Assembly: GCA_947683625.1 (NCBI GenBank)
Contig: CANTUR010000529.1
Span: forward strand, 1,364,001 to 1,428,000
From: Mallotus nudiflorus
Lineage: Eukaryota > Streptophyta > Magnoliopsida > Malpighiales > Euphorbiaceae
Direction of reading: 5' to 3'
Length of the DNA: 64,000 nucleotides
Part shown: positions 8,811-22,681 of the stretch, piece after piece
Numbering within the stretch: position 1 is the stretch's first letter
Layout: each line of letters starts with the position of its first letter
Program-made: the position numbers and the translations under genes
Notes under the pieces: generated by a model
Databases searched by the model: none
The model's input: only the letters and a program-made list of their open reading frames with translations
What the model was told of the DNA's origin: nothing

Positions 8811-11800
8811 ACCGTCTTCTACCTTCTTCTCCGGCGTCGACAAGCGGCTGTGGCAGCAAGGAACCAAAACTCGAGCTCACCGTTGTTCCAAGCGATTCCG
8901 GCCACCATTCTTTGTTATTCCGATGTCCTTGAGCTCCTCAAGCTCTGGTGAACTCAATCCAAGTTTCGGTTTGAGCTCTAACCCCTCCATTTTGCTGTTT
9001 TTCGATTTCTTTATTTCGACCATTTTTGGATTTTTATTTTTTTTTCGGGAATTTTTGGTGGATTCATGGAAAATTCCTTAACAACAGTTGATCCCCCAAG
9101 CTTAATCTACATCCCATAATTTTTGTGTGATTTTTGGAATTTATTTTAATTTTTGTGAAATTTTTATTATTTTATTATTATTTTCTAATTTTCAAAAATT
9201 AATTAATTAAATTATGAAATTGTGTTTTATGGTGATTATAGGAGTTGAAATGAATTATAGAAATTTATTTGTAATTTTTGTGAATTTTTATGTATTTATT
9301 TGGAATTTATTAATTTTATGTAATTTTGAAAAATAGGGTTAATTATGTGTTAAATTGAAATTAATTGGTTAATTGAATATATTTATTGATATTATTGAGA
9401 TATATGTTGAGAAAATTAATTTTGAGTAATTATATTATTTTTGGTGAATTTTTGGATTTATTTTAGTAAATTTATATATATATGGGTATTTTGGTAATTT
9501 TACACTAAATTGGCTAAAAATATAATTAAATTGGTTTTAATAATTATTTGAGCTATAAAAATGATTTCTACAAATTATTTAATTTTTAACTAATTAAAAC
9601 TATTTTTCGTAAATTATTTTCAAATTATATATATAATATACGATTTTTCTAAATAAATGAGTTTTTATCGATTTTTAACATGTTTTAGGGTTAATTACGT
9701 AATCTGGATTTATAAAATGTATTTTTATTATATAAGGGCATTTTCTGTATTTTATAATTATTTTGTGAATTGCGAACCTCGGTCGGTGAATTGTAGTTTG
9801 GAGTCCGACCGAGGGATTATGGTTGTAATTCTGTGTTTATTTCGAAGTGTATTTCTTTGCAGGACCCGCTTTACTTTTTGAGTAAAGAGATGTCCGTTTT
9901 ACAGGGGAGGTTCCGCCAGATTTTTGGTAGAATTCTCGTAAAACGTGATGTCCGGTCAAATTCCTATTCTAAATCTGTGTCTAAAATTCTAGATCGAGTG
10001 TTTAGAATTTTTGTTAAATTTATTCTAATTTCATGTTGTCATTTGTTTGTCTAGTTGCGCCGAGACCGAGGCCTAACGGTTCAGACCCGTCGAGTTTGTC
10101 TCATGGAGCACTAACATGTGAGTTATTATACTGTATATATATGCACTGCTTATAGGGTGCATTATTTAGAATTTTTCATTTTCATTTTCATTTATGTTTT
10201 AAAAATGATTTAAATTATAATATTTTTGGTATATCTAGGGTTGCATTTTTATATATATGCATATTAAATAATTATGCATGTTAGTTTGATATATGCACAT
10301 TAAACAATTAGGTTTAGGTTTAATACATTTGAGTAATATACACATGTTTTAAAATGTACACTTAGACATAATTATTTATTAAATGATTAGTATACTTTAG
10401 GTATAGTTTTAGTAGATTTTAGGTTTATTCTTAAATAATTGCATGTTAAATTATAAACCTACACTTAAATTATTTTTAAGTTTATTTTTGGTATATTTTT
10501 ATTTATTTTTGAATAAATAAATGTTTTATTATTAAATTAAACCTAGCACATTAATGGTATATTTAGGGTTTATTTTTGATATATGCATGCTAGATAATTA
10601 GGTTTATTTTTAGTATATTTGTGAATATATGTTAAACACAAACACGTATTTAAATGAATATTTATATATAAATGTTTTATTAAATGATTTGTGTACTTAG
10701 GGTATATCTTTTGCATATTTAAATATATTTTTAAGATAATGCATGTTATATTATTGTCACTCATTTAAATTATTTTTAACTATATTAATGATTTATCTTT
10801 AGTTTATTTCATATTTTATTTGACACACATATATATATATATACCTGAAATATACTGGGTATATTTTAGGTATATTTTTGGTATATATATATGGTTGGTT
10901 TTACTATTATGAATATTGTTCTACATTAATTATTTTTCGAATGAATGATTTATTCGAAGTGAAGGATATTAATAGAATGTGCTTCCTAGTGGGCAGCACT
11001 AGGACCGTGTACGTACCGGTACGATAAATAAGGATTGAGTGAGAGTTAAAATTGGGTGATTATAATTGATTTAATTAATTTGACTAAGATTAATGGTATG
11101 TTAGATAGTGTGATTACGGGGCCAATCACACTGACAGCCAGACTGCTAGAGCTCGATCGACTTAGTGTCTCGGGGCCAGTCTGCTGTCCAGATTGGAATA
11201 AGTGTTCTATTTGGAATCAAGTGAGCCTGTATGGCTAGAGTGATGATGGGATTGTTTGAGGTTGTTATTATTTAGGGTTCTATGGATCCTTCATGAATTT
11301 AATCAAACGTTTTCTACATGTAGTATATTTATAAAAGCAGAGTTTGGCATTCGTGTGAAATGTGTGTATATACATATATATATAAGAATGCTTTATTGTT
11401 ATGGTTTAGTTTGCATGTATATATAGTATAATAATTCACTCAGTGAGGTCTGACCCCCCTCAATTATTTTTTTTCAGGAGATCCCATATTGTCAGACCTT
11501 AGTTATAGAGTTCCTCGCCGGTGTTCTTCAGTCCCGGCTATTTTATGCAAATGTATATTCTGAAATTTGAATTGTATTCTAGAAACGGCAGTAGTAGTGT
11601 TATAATTTTGGAAGTGTATTATTTTGTTTTGATATTAAATACTCTGAGAATTTGTATTTGAATATTGTACGAATATGTATTCATTTATAAAAGGATTTAC
11701 AGTATTTATTTTATATATTGATTCATAAAAATTTTAATTCAATCGTACTTTTATTTATTTATTGTATGATTTTATTTTTATTAGGCTTGCTACGGGTTCC

Positions 11801-11860
11801 GAATTCAAAAGAATTTCCGTTCCCTAGCGCCGGTCATGACTCCTAGTTTGGGACGTGACA
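8811..11860 (+). repeat. LTR B, 3' part (older, host of element A)
   Basis: Directly after the end of A the sequence resumes inside another LTR of the same superfamily, in its GC-rich first block, and runs to GGACGTGACA at 11860. It is clearly diverged from A. It keeps a donor-like motif after the first block (GTGAAC), acceptor-like CTTTGCAG before the second block, GTGAGTT near 10120 and TTTTTTCAG before the third block. The third donor has changed to a GC form (TATGCAAAT). The stretch of repeated GGTATATTT-like motifs (about 10200-10900) is much longer than in A. The start of B must lie left of the window, beyond A. I cannot tell whether B is solo. Confidence 0.88.
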
Positions 11861-12246
11861 AATATACACACACACATATATATATACACACATATATTAA
11901 TCTAGTACACACTAATATTAATAATATACACATATAATACTAACATTAAACCCTAAATATATGTGCATATATATATTATATATATTAACTCATAAAATAC
12001 ATTTAAATAATGTAATTATTAAAATAATAATATTAAAATATTAATACACCAAATTAGGTGTTAATAAAATAATATTTCTTGAAATAATAAACTTTAATAT
12101 ATACACATTACGTAGAAAATTATAATTAAACGTAAAAACAATAATAATTATTCATAAAATGTTAAAATAATCAAATAAATTTTAAAATTATTAACACTAC
12201 ATATCCTATTTTAAAATAAAATAATTTAAAAATGTGGGTTATTACA
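11861..12246 (-). repeat. LTR C, first ~386 bp (minus strand)
   Basis: Read on the minus strand from 12246, this begins TGTAATAACCC and matches the start of the D/F/N type of LTR, with a repeated CACACATATA tract near its broken end. It stops abruptly at the end of LTR B (11860), so B inserted in it and the rest lies outside the window. The bases right of its start (12247-12251, ATCAT) are the expected target duplication. Confidence 0.8.
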
Positions 12247-12256
12247 ATCATATATA

Positions 12257-12306
<50 letters not shown>
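12257..12306. repeat. (AT)n microsatellite next to the C/D junction
   Basis: About 50 bp of alternating A and T within the 3' part of LTR D (minus strand), a few bases from the start of LTR C. Confidence 0.9.
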
Positions 12307-12308
<2 letters not shown>

Positions 12309-14614
12309 TGACATGTACACACGGATGCTAAAAATCACTTTATATTTAATATTGAAAAACATCGATTTATGAAGGATTAAATAGAACCCTAAGTGATCGC
12401 AACCTCAATTACCATTAGAAATCACTCTAGTTATACTGGCTCACTTAATTCCAAGTAAATTCACTTAATCCAACTGGACAGTAAACTGGCCCCGAGACAC
12501 TGAGTCGATCAAGCTCCAGCAGTCTGACAGTTAGTGTGATTGGCCCCGAGACATTTGGTCAACGGAGCTCCAGCAATCACACCATCAATCACATCACATG
12601 TCAATCAGATCAATCAAGTCATAATTTCCACAAATAAGTTAGTAATTCAACCTACAATCTATTGAACCGGTGTGTACTCGATCCTAGTGTTGCCCACTAG
12701 GAAGCACATTCTATCGATATCCTTCATTTACAATAAAACATACATTCAAGTAACAATTAATGTAAAAATTCGTTGATAATAGTCAAATAAACCATATATA
12801 TACCAAAAATATACCTAGAATAAACTAAGTATATTTCAAATATATAAATGTAAAACAAATTCAAATAAATCATGGAATATACTCAAAATAAACCAATAAT
12901 ATTCTTGAAAATAATTTAAATATAAATCAAAAGTAAAACATGCATTTATTTCAAAATATACCTAAAATATACTTAAAATATACTCAAGTATTTAATAAAA
13001 TAATTATGAAAAATTTTACATTTAAAACATATAATTTTAAAACATGCAACCTAAAGCAATGTATATATATAATAACAACTCACAAGGATGCACTCCATGA
13101 GACTGGTCTGAGGGGCCTGATTTGCTAGGCCTCGGTCTCAGTGCAACTAAACAATAAAAATGATCATGAAATCAAAATACATCTAACTTAACTTCTAGAG
13201 ACTCAATCTAGGATTAGAAAATACAAACAGACACATAATTGGAATTAGACCCGATGTCACGTTTTACGAAAATTCTACCAAAAATTCGACAGAACCTCCT
13301 GTGTAAAACAAACATCTCTCTACTAAACAGTAGAGCCGGTCCTGCAAGAAAAATACACTTCTAATATCAAAATTCTCACAACCCTCGGTTGGGATCTCGA
13401 ACTACAAAATTCTCCAAAACGAGGTCCATAACTCACCAAAATTCACATAATATAATAAAATATATTAAAAATTAGCAATTACCATAATTACCCTCAAAAA
13501 ATCAAAATATAGTATATTTAACATTAAAACACCAAAAATAATTATTTTTCCATTAATTACTTAAAACCCTAAATAATAATATAATATTATTAAAATCCAT
13601 TTTTTTCCAATAATTACACAATTAATAATGAAAATTCATTTTATAATTCCAAATAATTTAATTAGTCCAAATAGATATTAAAAATTACTAAAAATCCATT
13701 TATTTACAAAAATAGTATGTTATATATTATTTGAAATTAATTTTTGAAAATTAGTATTAATTAGTTAAAATTAGTAAATAATTTATAAAAATCATTATAT
13801 ACCTCAAATATTTTGAAAACCAATTAAACAAAGTGTTTAACTAAAATTATCACAAAATTAAAAAATTAATCCTAATATTCAAAAATACACATAAAATACT
13901 AATAATATGAAAAATTCTTTTGTAATAAAAGTCGAGTCTTTCATTGCCAAAAAATTGGTCCACATTTTTCAAAATTGACATAAGCCTAAAATAATTATAA
14001 AAATTTACACAAAAATCACAAAAATTATAAAATCAACTCTAAAATTAAAAATAATTACCTATAACACCAAAAATCACAATTTCATAATTTATATAATTAA
14101 TTTACGAAAATTACTAAAATAATAATAAAATATTCAAAAATTCACAAAAATCAAAATAATTTCTAAAAATCACACAAAAATTCATGGGAGTAGCTTAAGC
14201 AAGTAGCATCAACATTTGTGAAGGGGTTTTCCATGAATCAATCATAAACACCCAAAAAAAAATTCAAAAACCCTAAGTGACCGAATTCAAAAACATGAAA
14301 AATACCTCACCAAATCGAGTTTTCAAGTTAAAAGGAGCTTGGATTCACACTCATTGGCAAGAAAGGAAGAAAATAAGACCAGAATCAAAGGAAATGGTGG
14401 CCAAAAAAACTTGGAACGCCAGTGAGCTTGAGTTTCGGCCAAAAATGGCAGCTGCTACCACCGCCGGCGCCGGGGAAGACAGGGGAGGACGGGGGAGCTG
14501 CTGGTGGAGTTGGAAGGCTGAACGGCACACCGACGGTGAAGGAATGGCATGACAAGCGACGGGGAGGGGGAAGAAGGTGGTTCAGGTTTTACGGGGAGGA
14601 AGAAATGGTTTTTG

Positions 14615-14722
<108 letters not shown>

Positions 14723-14807
14723 CTCCACACTCATGTGTATCAATATATATATACACACACATACATATATTCACACAAATAAAATAATAATAATAACCCT
14801 AATGTAA

Positions 14808-14843
<36 letters not shown>

Positions 14844-15153
14844 ACACATAATATAATCATGCAATAATGCATTTTAGTAATAATAATAATAATAATAACA
14901 TCCTTTTAAAAATAAAATAACCTTAGTACTTAAATAAGATTACTATAATAATTCTCAAAGTAATAAATATAATGTAAATAAATTTCTAAAATAAAAAGTT
15001 TTAAAATGATTATTTATGTAGAAATTTTTGATTAAATATGAAATAATAAATATTAATCACAAGATAATAAAATAATCAAATATAACTTTAAATTTTATTA
15101 ACACTATATATCCTGTTTTAAATTAAAATAATTTAAAAACTAGGGTTATTACA

Positions 15154-15459
15154 GATTGAGATGTGATGTGATTGATAGTGTGATTGTTGGAGCTCGATTG
15201 ACCAAGTGTCTCAGGGCCAATCACACTGACAGTTAGACTGCTAGAGCTCGGTTGGCTTAGTATCTCGGGGCCAGTCTATTGTCCAAAATGGAATAAGTGA
15301 ACTATTTGGAATGAAGTGAGCCTGTATGGCTAGAGTGATGATATGGTTGATTGAGGTTGCGATTAATAGATTTTTATTTGATCCTTCATGTATTAAAATA
15401 AATGTTTTCTGCATTTATTATATATATATAAGCAGAGTTTGACATTTATGTGTAATGCA

Positions 15460-15507
<48 letters not shown>

Positions 15508-15509
15508 CG
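15154..15509 (+). repeat. LTR E, middle piece (plus strand)
   Basis: Plus-strand LTR sequence holding the 54-bp tandem unit (15181-15290), the GTGAGCCTGTATGGCTAGAGTG stretch (cited in part) and a (GT)n run at 15465-15504. It is cut on the left by LTR D (15153) and on the right by solo LTR F (15510). The last five bases, ATACG (15505-15509), recur at 56418-56422, where E resumes. This is the target duplication of F and proves that the two E pieces were once joined. Confidence 0.93.
15465..15504. repeat. (GT)n microsatellite in LTR E
   Basis: About 40 bp of alternating G and T, immediately left of the site where LTR F inserted. Confidence 0.9.
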
Positions 15510-16291
15510 TTTCATGACCCAAAACTTGGAGTCATGACTAGTGTTAGGGAACGGGAATTCTTTCTAATCCGGAACCAGTAACAAGCCTTAGAAAATAAAA
15601 ACATGCATTACATAAATAAAAATACGATTGAATTAAAATTTTTTGAATCAATATATAAAAATGGATACTCAGTATCCTTTCATAAATAAATATATATTCA
15701 TACAGTGTTCAAATACAACTCTCAGAGTATAAAGTATCAAATAAAACAATACTCTTCTGATACAATAATACTACTACTGCAATTTCTAGAATACAAATCA
15801 GAGTTCAAAGTATACATTTACATAAAATAGCCGAGTCGGAAGAACACCGGCGAAGAGCTCTACTATAAGGTCTAACGATATAGGATTCCCTATAAAAAAA
15901 TAATTGAGAGGGCTCAGACCTTACTGAGTGAATTATTATACTATATATACATGCAATCTAAACCATATCCAGTCAGGCATTCTTATATTTACATATGTAT
16001 ATACATGCATTTCACACAAATGTCAAACTCTGCTTTTATAAATATAATAAATGCAGAAGACATTTATTTTAATAAATGAAAGATCAAATAGAACCCTATT
16101 AATCACAACCTCAATCAACCATATAATCACTCTAGCCATACAGGCTCACTTAAATCCAAGTAAATCACTTATTCCATTTTGGACAGTAGACTGGCCCCGA
16201 GACACTAAGTCGATCGAACTCCAACAGTCTAACTGTCAGTGTGATTGGCCCCGAGACACTTGGTCAACTGAGCTCCAACAATCACACTATC
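15510..16291 (-). mobile_element. Solo LTR F, piece 1 of 4 (3' end, minus strand)
   Basis: F is a minus-strand LTR. Its end, read in reverse, is TTTCATGACCC, a mutated form of TGTCACGACCC, at 15510. Pieces 15510-16291, 19698-22681, 29231-29362 and 56173-56417 join to about 4.1 kb. Its target duplication ATACG is exact (15505-15509 and 56418-56422). No internal region is present, so it is a solo LTR made by LTR-LTR recombination. This piece holds the third GC-rich block and the tandem unit. It ends with CTATC, the target duplication of G. Confidence 0.95.
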
Positions 16292-19132
16292 TGTTATAAC
16301 CCGAGTTTTTAAATTATTTTAATATAAAATATGATATGCAGTGTTAATCATTTCAAGCTATATTTAATTATTTTATTTTCTATGAATAATTATTATTATT
16401 TTTATATTAATTATAGTTTTCTATGTAAACATATATATAGATGTTTATTAATTTGAATAATATTATTTAAATAAAGCTTAACTTGTTGCATTAGTACTTG
16501 AATATTATTATTCTAATAAATTACATTTTTTACCTTAATTTTTATGAGTTATATATATATATATATATATATATGCATCCATGAATATTATTAGGGTTTA
16601 ATAATTAAATTATGTGTATATATTATATTTTATTTTGTGTTATATATATATATGTATATATATTTATTTATTTATGCATGTGTGTATTAATTTGTGTGGT
16701 GTGTGTATATTGAGTATATATTATAAAGTTATTGTATTTTAATGTAAAGTTTTATTTATATATATATATATATACCAAATTTACGAAATCTACCCCTCTC
16801 TTCTTCCTCACTCTCCCACACCTCACCCTCACCATCACTATCTGTCTCTGCCATTTTCAGGCCATTGGTGTGCCACCCAGAGCTCCGCCCCTTTCAGCCA
16901 GCAGCTCCGCCACCATTTCCTTCCTTCTCCGGCGTCGTTGAAGCTCGTTTAAGCCGAAAACCCGAAAATAACTTCCTCCTCCATTCAAGTCATTTCTGAC
17001 CACCAAAATTGATGATTCTGGTGTCGTTGCACTCCTGACACTCCATAGAGGACGATTCCAAGCTTCTTGTAGCTTGAAAACAATTTGGTAGGGCTTTGAT
17101 CTTATTTCCATTTTCGGCCATTCTTGATTTTTTGATTTTTTTTTGATAATTCATGCTTAACTCCTTCATAAATATTGTTCCCCTTAGCTTAATCTACATT
17201 CTGGAATTTTTGTTTAATTTTTGGAAATTATTTTGATTTTAGTGAATTTTTTATTATTTTATTATTATTTTATAAATTTCATAAATTAATTAAATAAATT
17301 ATGAAATTGTGATTTTTGGTGTTTTTGGTGGTTAATATTAATTTTAGAATTTAATTTACAATTTTTGTGATTTTATGTAATTTTTATAATTATTTTTAGT
17401 TTATATTATTTTGGGAAATTTAGGTTAAATATATATATATTGTTAGTAATTATTGGTTAATTAAGTATAATTGTTGCTTTTAGTAAATAATGTGTTGAGA
17501 AAATAATATTCGAGTATTTATATAATTTTTATTGAATTTTTTAATATTATTAGTATTTTATGTAAATTTTTATATACTAGGGGTATTTTGGTAATTCGAT
17601 AGTAATTTTAGTTAAATATTAAATTTAATTGGTTTTAATAATTATTTGAAGTATAAAAATGATTTTTACAAATTATTTACTAATTTTAACTAATTAATAC
17701 TATTTTTTGAAAATTATTTTCAAATTATATATAAAATACTATTTTTATAAATAAATGGATTTATAGTAATTTTTAATATGTTTTTGGACTAATTAAGTGA
17801 TTTAGATTTATAAAACGAATTTTTATTAATATTTTTGGAACTATCGAGAAATATCAATTTTTATTAATATTATATTAATATTAGGGTTTTTAAGTAATTA
17901 CGGGTAAAATAATTACTTTTGGTGTTTTTAATATTTAAATTGCTATATCCTGGTACTTAAAGGGTATTTTTGGTATTTATTGGATTTTAATATATTTTAT
18001 GTATTTTGTTGTGAATTGTGGACCTCAGTCGGTGGAATTTGTAGTTTGGGGTCCCGATCGAAGAGTTTTGTGAAATCTATTTCGAAGTGTGTTTTTTTAC
18101 AGGACCAACTCTACTTTTTAAGTAGAGAGATGTCCATTTTACAGAGGAGGTTCTGCTAAATTTTTGGTTGAATTCTCTTAAAATGAGACATTCGATCAAA
18201 TTCCTATTCTCTGTCTATGTTAGTAATCTTATATCGAGTCTCTAGAAGTTAAGTTAGATTTATTTTGATTTCATGTTATTATTTTATTATTAGTTGCACC
18301 GAGACCGAGGCCTAGTGGACCAGGCCCGTCGGACCCATCTCATGGAGCGCATCCTTATGAGTTATTATGATATATATGCATTGCTTAGGTTACATGTTTT
18401 AGAATTCTATGTTTTAAATATAAATTTTGCATAATTGCCTATTTGAATGTTTAAGTATATTTTAGGTATACTTTTAATATATTTTCAGTATATTATGAAA
18501 TAAATGCATGTTTTTCTTTTTAATTAAATCTAGCTTATTTTCAAATATATTATTGGTTTAATTTAATATATTCCATGATTTATTTGAGTTGATTATACGT
18601 ATATATACCTGAAATATACTTAGTTTGTTTTAGGTATATTTCCGGTATACATATGGTTTATTTGTTTATTTTAAATGTCATTATTCATTATTTACTTTTC
18701 TAAATGTATGTTTTAATATAAATGAAGGATATCGATAGAACATACTTCCTAGTGGGCAGCACTAGGATCGTGTACGTACCCGTGCGATAGATTAGAGTTA
18801 AGTGAAAATTAATTATAGTAATTATGATTGATTGATATGATTGAGGTTGATGTGATTGAGAGTGTGATTGTTGGAGCTCGGTTTACCAAGTGTCTCGGGG
18901 CCAATCATATTGACAGTCAGACTGCTGGAGCTCAGTTGACTTAGTGTCTCGAGGCCAGTCTACTGTCCATATGGATTAAATGAATTTACTTGGAATTAAG
19001 TGAGCCTATATGGCTAAAGTACTTTCTATTGGTATTGAGGTTGCGATCATATACGGTTCTATTTGATCCTTCATAACTGATGATTTTTAAAATTATTATA
19101 AAATGATTTTCTTTGCATCTGTGTGTACTTGC

Positions 19133-19168
<36 letters not shown>

Positions 19169-19697
19169 TTATTATATATACTCCTGAATGTCTGTATTTG
19201 ACATTTAGCTATGCATGTATATATATTATAATAATTCACTCAGTGAGGTCTGACTCCCCTCCATTGATATTTTTACAGGAGAGTCTTCATCTTCAGATCT
19301 CAGCAATAGACCTGTCCACCGGATTTCTTCTGCTCCAACTTTATTATGTAAATCACTTACTTGAGTTTTATTTTGTACTCTAGACGCTGCAGTAGTAGTT
19401 GTATTTGACTCTGTTGAGAGTTGTGTTTGTATTTATGCATGTATGAGATTTTAATTCAGAGTCTTACTCTGAAGTATTGTATTAAAAGATTTTATTTATG
19501 ATATCATATGTGATTTTATGTTATTAAAGGAAGTTTAGAATTTTATTCTATTATTTGAGATTTAATTTCCACTGAATAATATTTTATTTATTTTATTTTA
19601 TTGCATGCTTTTCTTTTAAGGCTTGCTATGGGTTCCGGATTCAAAAGAATTCTCGTTCCCTATCGCCGGTCATGGCCCCTTATTTTGGGTCGTGACA
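16292..19697 (+). mobile_element. Solo LTR G (3406 bp, TSD CTATC)
   Basis: It begins TGTTATAACCCGAG and ends GGGTCGTGACA. It is flanked by CTATC on both sides (16287-16291 and 19698-19702), and F continues perfectly after the second copy. It shows the usual layout: first GC-rich block 16790-17060, a GTAGGG donor-like motif (GT 17088-17089), an acceptor-like motif ending at 18102, the palindromic block near 18750, the tandem unit 18860-18970, and an acceptor-like TTTTTACAG near 19279. The second donor motif has changed to TATGAGTT. It belongs to the older AACCC group, and its diverged state says it inserted long before I, K or A. Confidence 0.96.
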
Positions 19698-22681
19698 CTA
19701 TCAATCACATCTCAATTAAATCATCTCAATCATATCATAGTTACCTCAAGTAATTCATCACTCAAACCTAAATCTATTGCACCGGTACGTACACAGTCTT
19801 AGTGCTACCCATTAAGTAGCACATTCTATTGATATCCTTCATTTAAAAATAAATCATATATCCAGAAAATAAATAATGTAGGATGACATTCATACTAGCA
19901 AAATAAACCATATATATACCAAAAATATACTTAAAATAAACTAAGTATATTTCAAGTATATATATATGTAAAATAAATTCAAATCAAACATGAAATATAC
20001 TAAAATAAACCCATAATATACTAAAAACATGCTAGGTTTAAATCAATAATAAAATATGCATTTATTTGGAAATATATAAAAAATATACTTAAAACAATTT
20101 AAGTATAAATCAATAATATGGCATGCATTTATTTAAGAATATACCTAAAATATATTGAAAATATACCTAAAGTATACTAATCACTTAATAAAACAATTAT
20201 GAATAAATATACATTTTAAACATGTATATATACTAAAATATACTAAATATAAACCTAATTATTTAACATGCATATATAAAAAATAAACCCTAAATATACC
20301 AAAGATATAGTAAATGTATATAAAAAATATGCAGACATATACATTAAAATATACTAAAAATAAACTGAAATTATACCAAATCATATTATAAATTAAATCA
20401 CTTTTAAAAACATATAATGAAAATGAAAAATCCTAAGTCATGCATCCTATATGCAATACATATATATACAGTATAATAACTCACTGATTCGCGCTCCACA
20501 AAACAGACTCGGCAGGCTTGGTCTGATAAGCCTCAGTCTCGGCACAGCTAGAAAAATAAAATAATAACAACCATCAGAATAAATTTCTAATTATACGCTT
20601 CTAAGATTACTATAGAAAGACTCAATTAAAAATTCAAAACTAGACACAGACCAGTTGTCATATTTTACGAGAAATCTACCAAAATTTCAGTAGAGTCTCC
20701 TTTGTAAAACGAATATCTCCCTATAAAAATAGCGCCGATCCTGCACAGAAAACACACTTCTAAAATCTCAAAGTGCAACACCTCGGGTTGGGACCCCAAA
20801 CTCCATAAATCCCCAACCGAGGTTCACAATTCACAACCCAACAATATTAAACAATAAAATAATAAAAATCATCAAAAACCCGTAAAAATATTTAAAACCT
20901 TTATTTTCCAATTAAAACATAAAAGTCTAATTTAAATAATATTAAAATAAAAATTCATAAATGGAATAAAATTCCCATTGTACAATTAAATTAACATAAA
21001 TTGTAAATAATATTTAAAATCACAATTTAATATCACAAAAATAATAAAATACACATTTAGCCTCAAAATAATAAATACACTAATTATTTACATAATATTC
21101 TAAAATTATCACAATTAACTAATAAAATCTCAAATATTATATAATATTAATAAAAATTCAACTTTAATGATTATTCAACATAACATAACAAAATTCACAT
21201 GTAATTGCTTAAATCGTTTAATTATATAATAAAATTAGTTTAAAACCCATTTTATACAAATTAATTACTATTTTTAACTAATTAATACTATTTTTCAAAA
21301 ATTATTTTCAAATAATATATAATATATTATTTGAAAAAAAATTTTGAAAAATAGTATTAATTAGTTAAAAATAGTAATTAATTTGTAAAAATCATTTTAA
21401 TACCTTAAATAATTATAAAATCATTAAAATTATTTAATCAACTTATATTATACTAATATCAACCAAAACACATATTTATCCAACAATTTCTATAAAAACA
21501 CATATTTAATCTAATAATTCAAAATACACATAAATTGTATAAAATTCCATTAAAATTATATAAATTCATAAAAATTATTTTATCAACAAATAACATTCTA
21601 ATATCAACTAAAAAACAAAAATTAAACCTTAAATTCAACCAAAATACATATTTAACTCAATATTCCAAAATTTACATAAACTAAAAATATTTATAAAAAT
21701 TATATAATAATCCCAAAAATTAATTTCTCAACACCAAAATTAATAACAATATATAACAACAATAATTTAACCAAATTCATAATTAAAATAATTAATTAAC
21801 AAAAAAATTATTATTTAATTATTAAAATATTCAATAATTAACCAAATATCAAATAAAATCAGAAAAATAAATTAAAAATATCTATGAGTAGATTAAGATG
21901 CATAGATCATCATTTCTAAAAGAAATTATCAAAAATCTATTAAACTCAAGCTAAAAAAAATTAAAAAGAAATTGACATAAACTAAAAATATGCAAAAACT
22001 CACCATTGATTAGCTTTAAGCTTCAATGAAGCTCGGAATCAACTTCCCCTCAACTCAAGGAATCGATCAAACAAAGGAAGTCGAGCTCCCGCCATCAGAA
22101 AGTCACCAGCGACCTCTGTACCATGCTGTTGCCGCTGCTGCTTCTGCATGCTGTCCACCAATGAGAAGAAGAAAGAGAAGGTAGGGGAGAAGAGGGAAGG
22201 AGATGGTGGCTCAGGGAAGGTTTAGGTGGCACTGGTAGAGGCTAAGTAATCGCAAGGAAGAAGGAGAAGCACAGTGACAAGAGGGCGTCGGGAATTACGG
22301 GAAGAAGGGAAGAAATAATTCTGCACTTATTTTTTGTATGAATATGTTTAATTTAATCTCTACCACAAATAATAATCATATATATATAAACACACACATA
22401 TATTAACAATAATACACACAATATAATATAAAATAATACTTAAAAATAACATTAATATAAACCATTTTTATTAAACAATTTAATAATACCAATAATGTAT
22501 ATTAATAAAAATAATAATAATAAAATAATAAAATTATAATGCACTAAGAATTAATATTAATAAAATGACACTATCCAAAATAATAAATATCAATAATTTA
22601 AATCAATAAAAATAAAATAATAATGATGTACTCAAAATATTAATATTAAAATAATACTATGATAATAATATCGCATGATAA
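19698..22681 (-). mobile_element. Solo LTR F, piece 2 of 4
   Basis: This continues F leftward-reading after solo LTR G. It includes the palindromic CCTAGTG-type block (about 19800), a long run of degenerate GGTATATTT-like motifs (19860-20410, minus strand), a GTGAGTT motif near 20480 and acceptor-like GTGCAG near 20735. Another donor-like motif, GTGAG, lies near 22004, and the GC-rich first block is at 22030-22300. It is interrupted by LTR H at 22682. Confidence 0.93.

Noticed and set aside
8811..8815. ACCGT as a confirmed target duplication of element A
   Set aside because: The left end of A is outside the window, so the second copy cannot be checked.
22677..22681. GATAA/TATAA as an exact duplication of LTR H
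   Set aside because: One of five bases differs and the area is AT-rich. It is compatible with an old duplication but not proof on its own.
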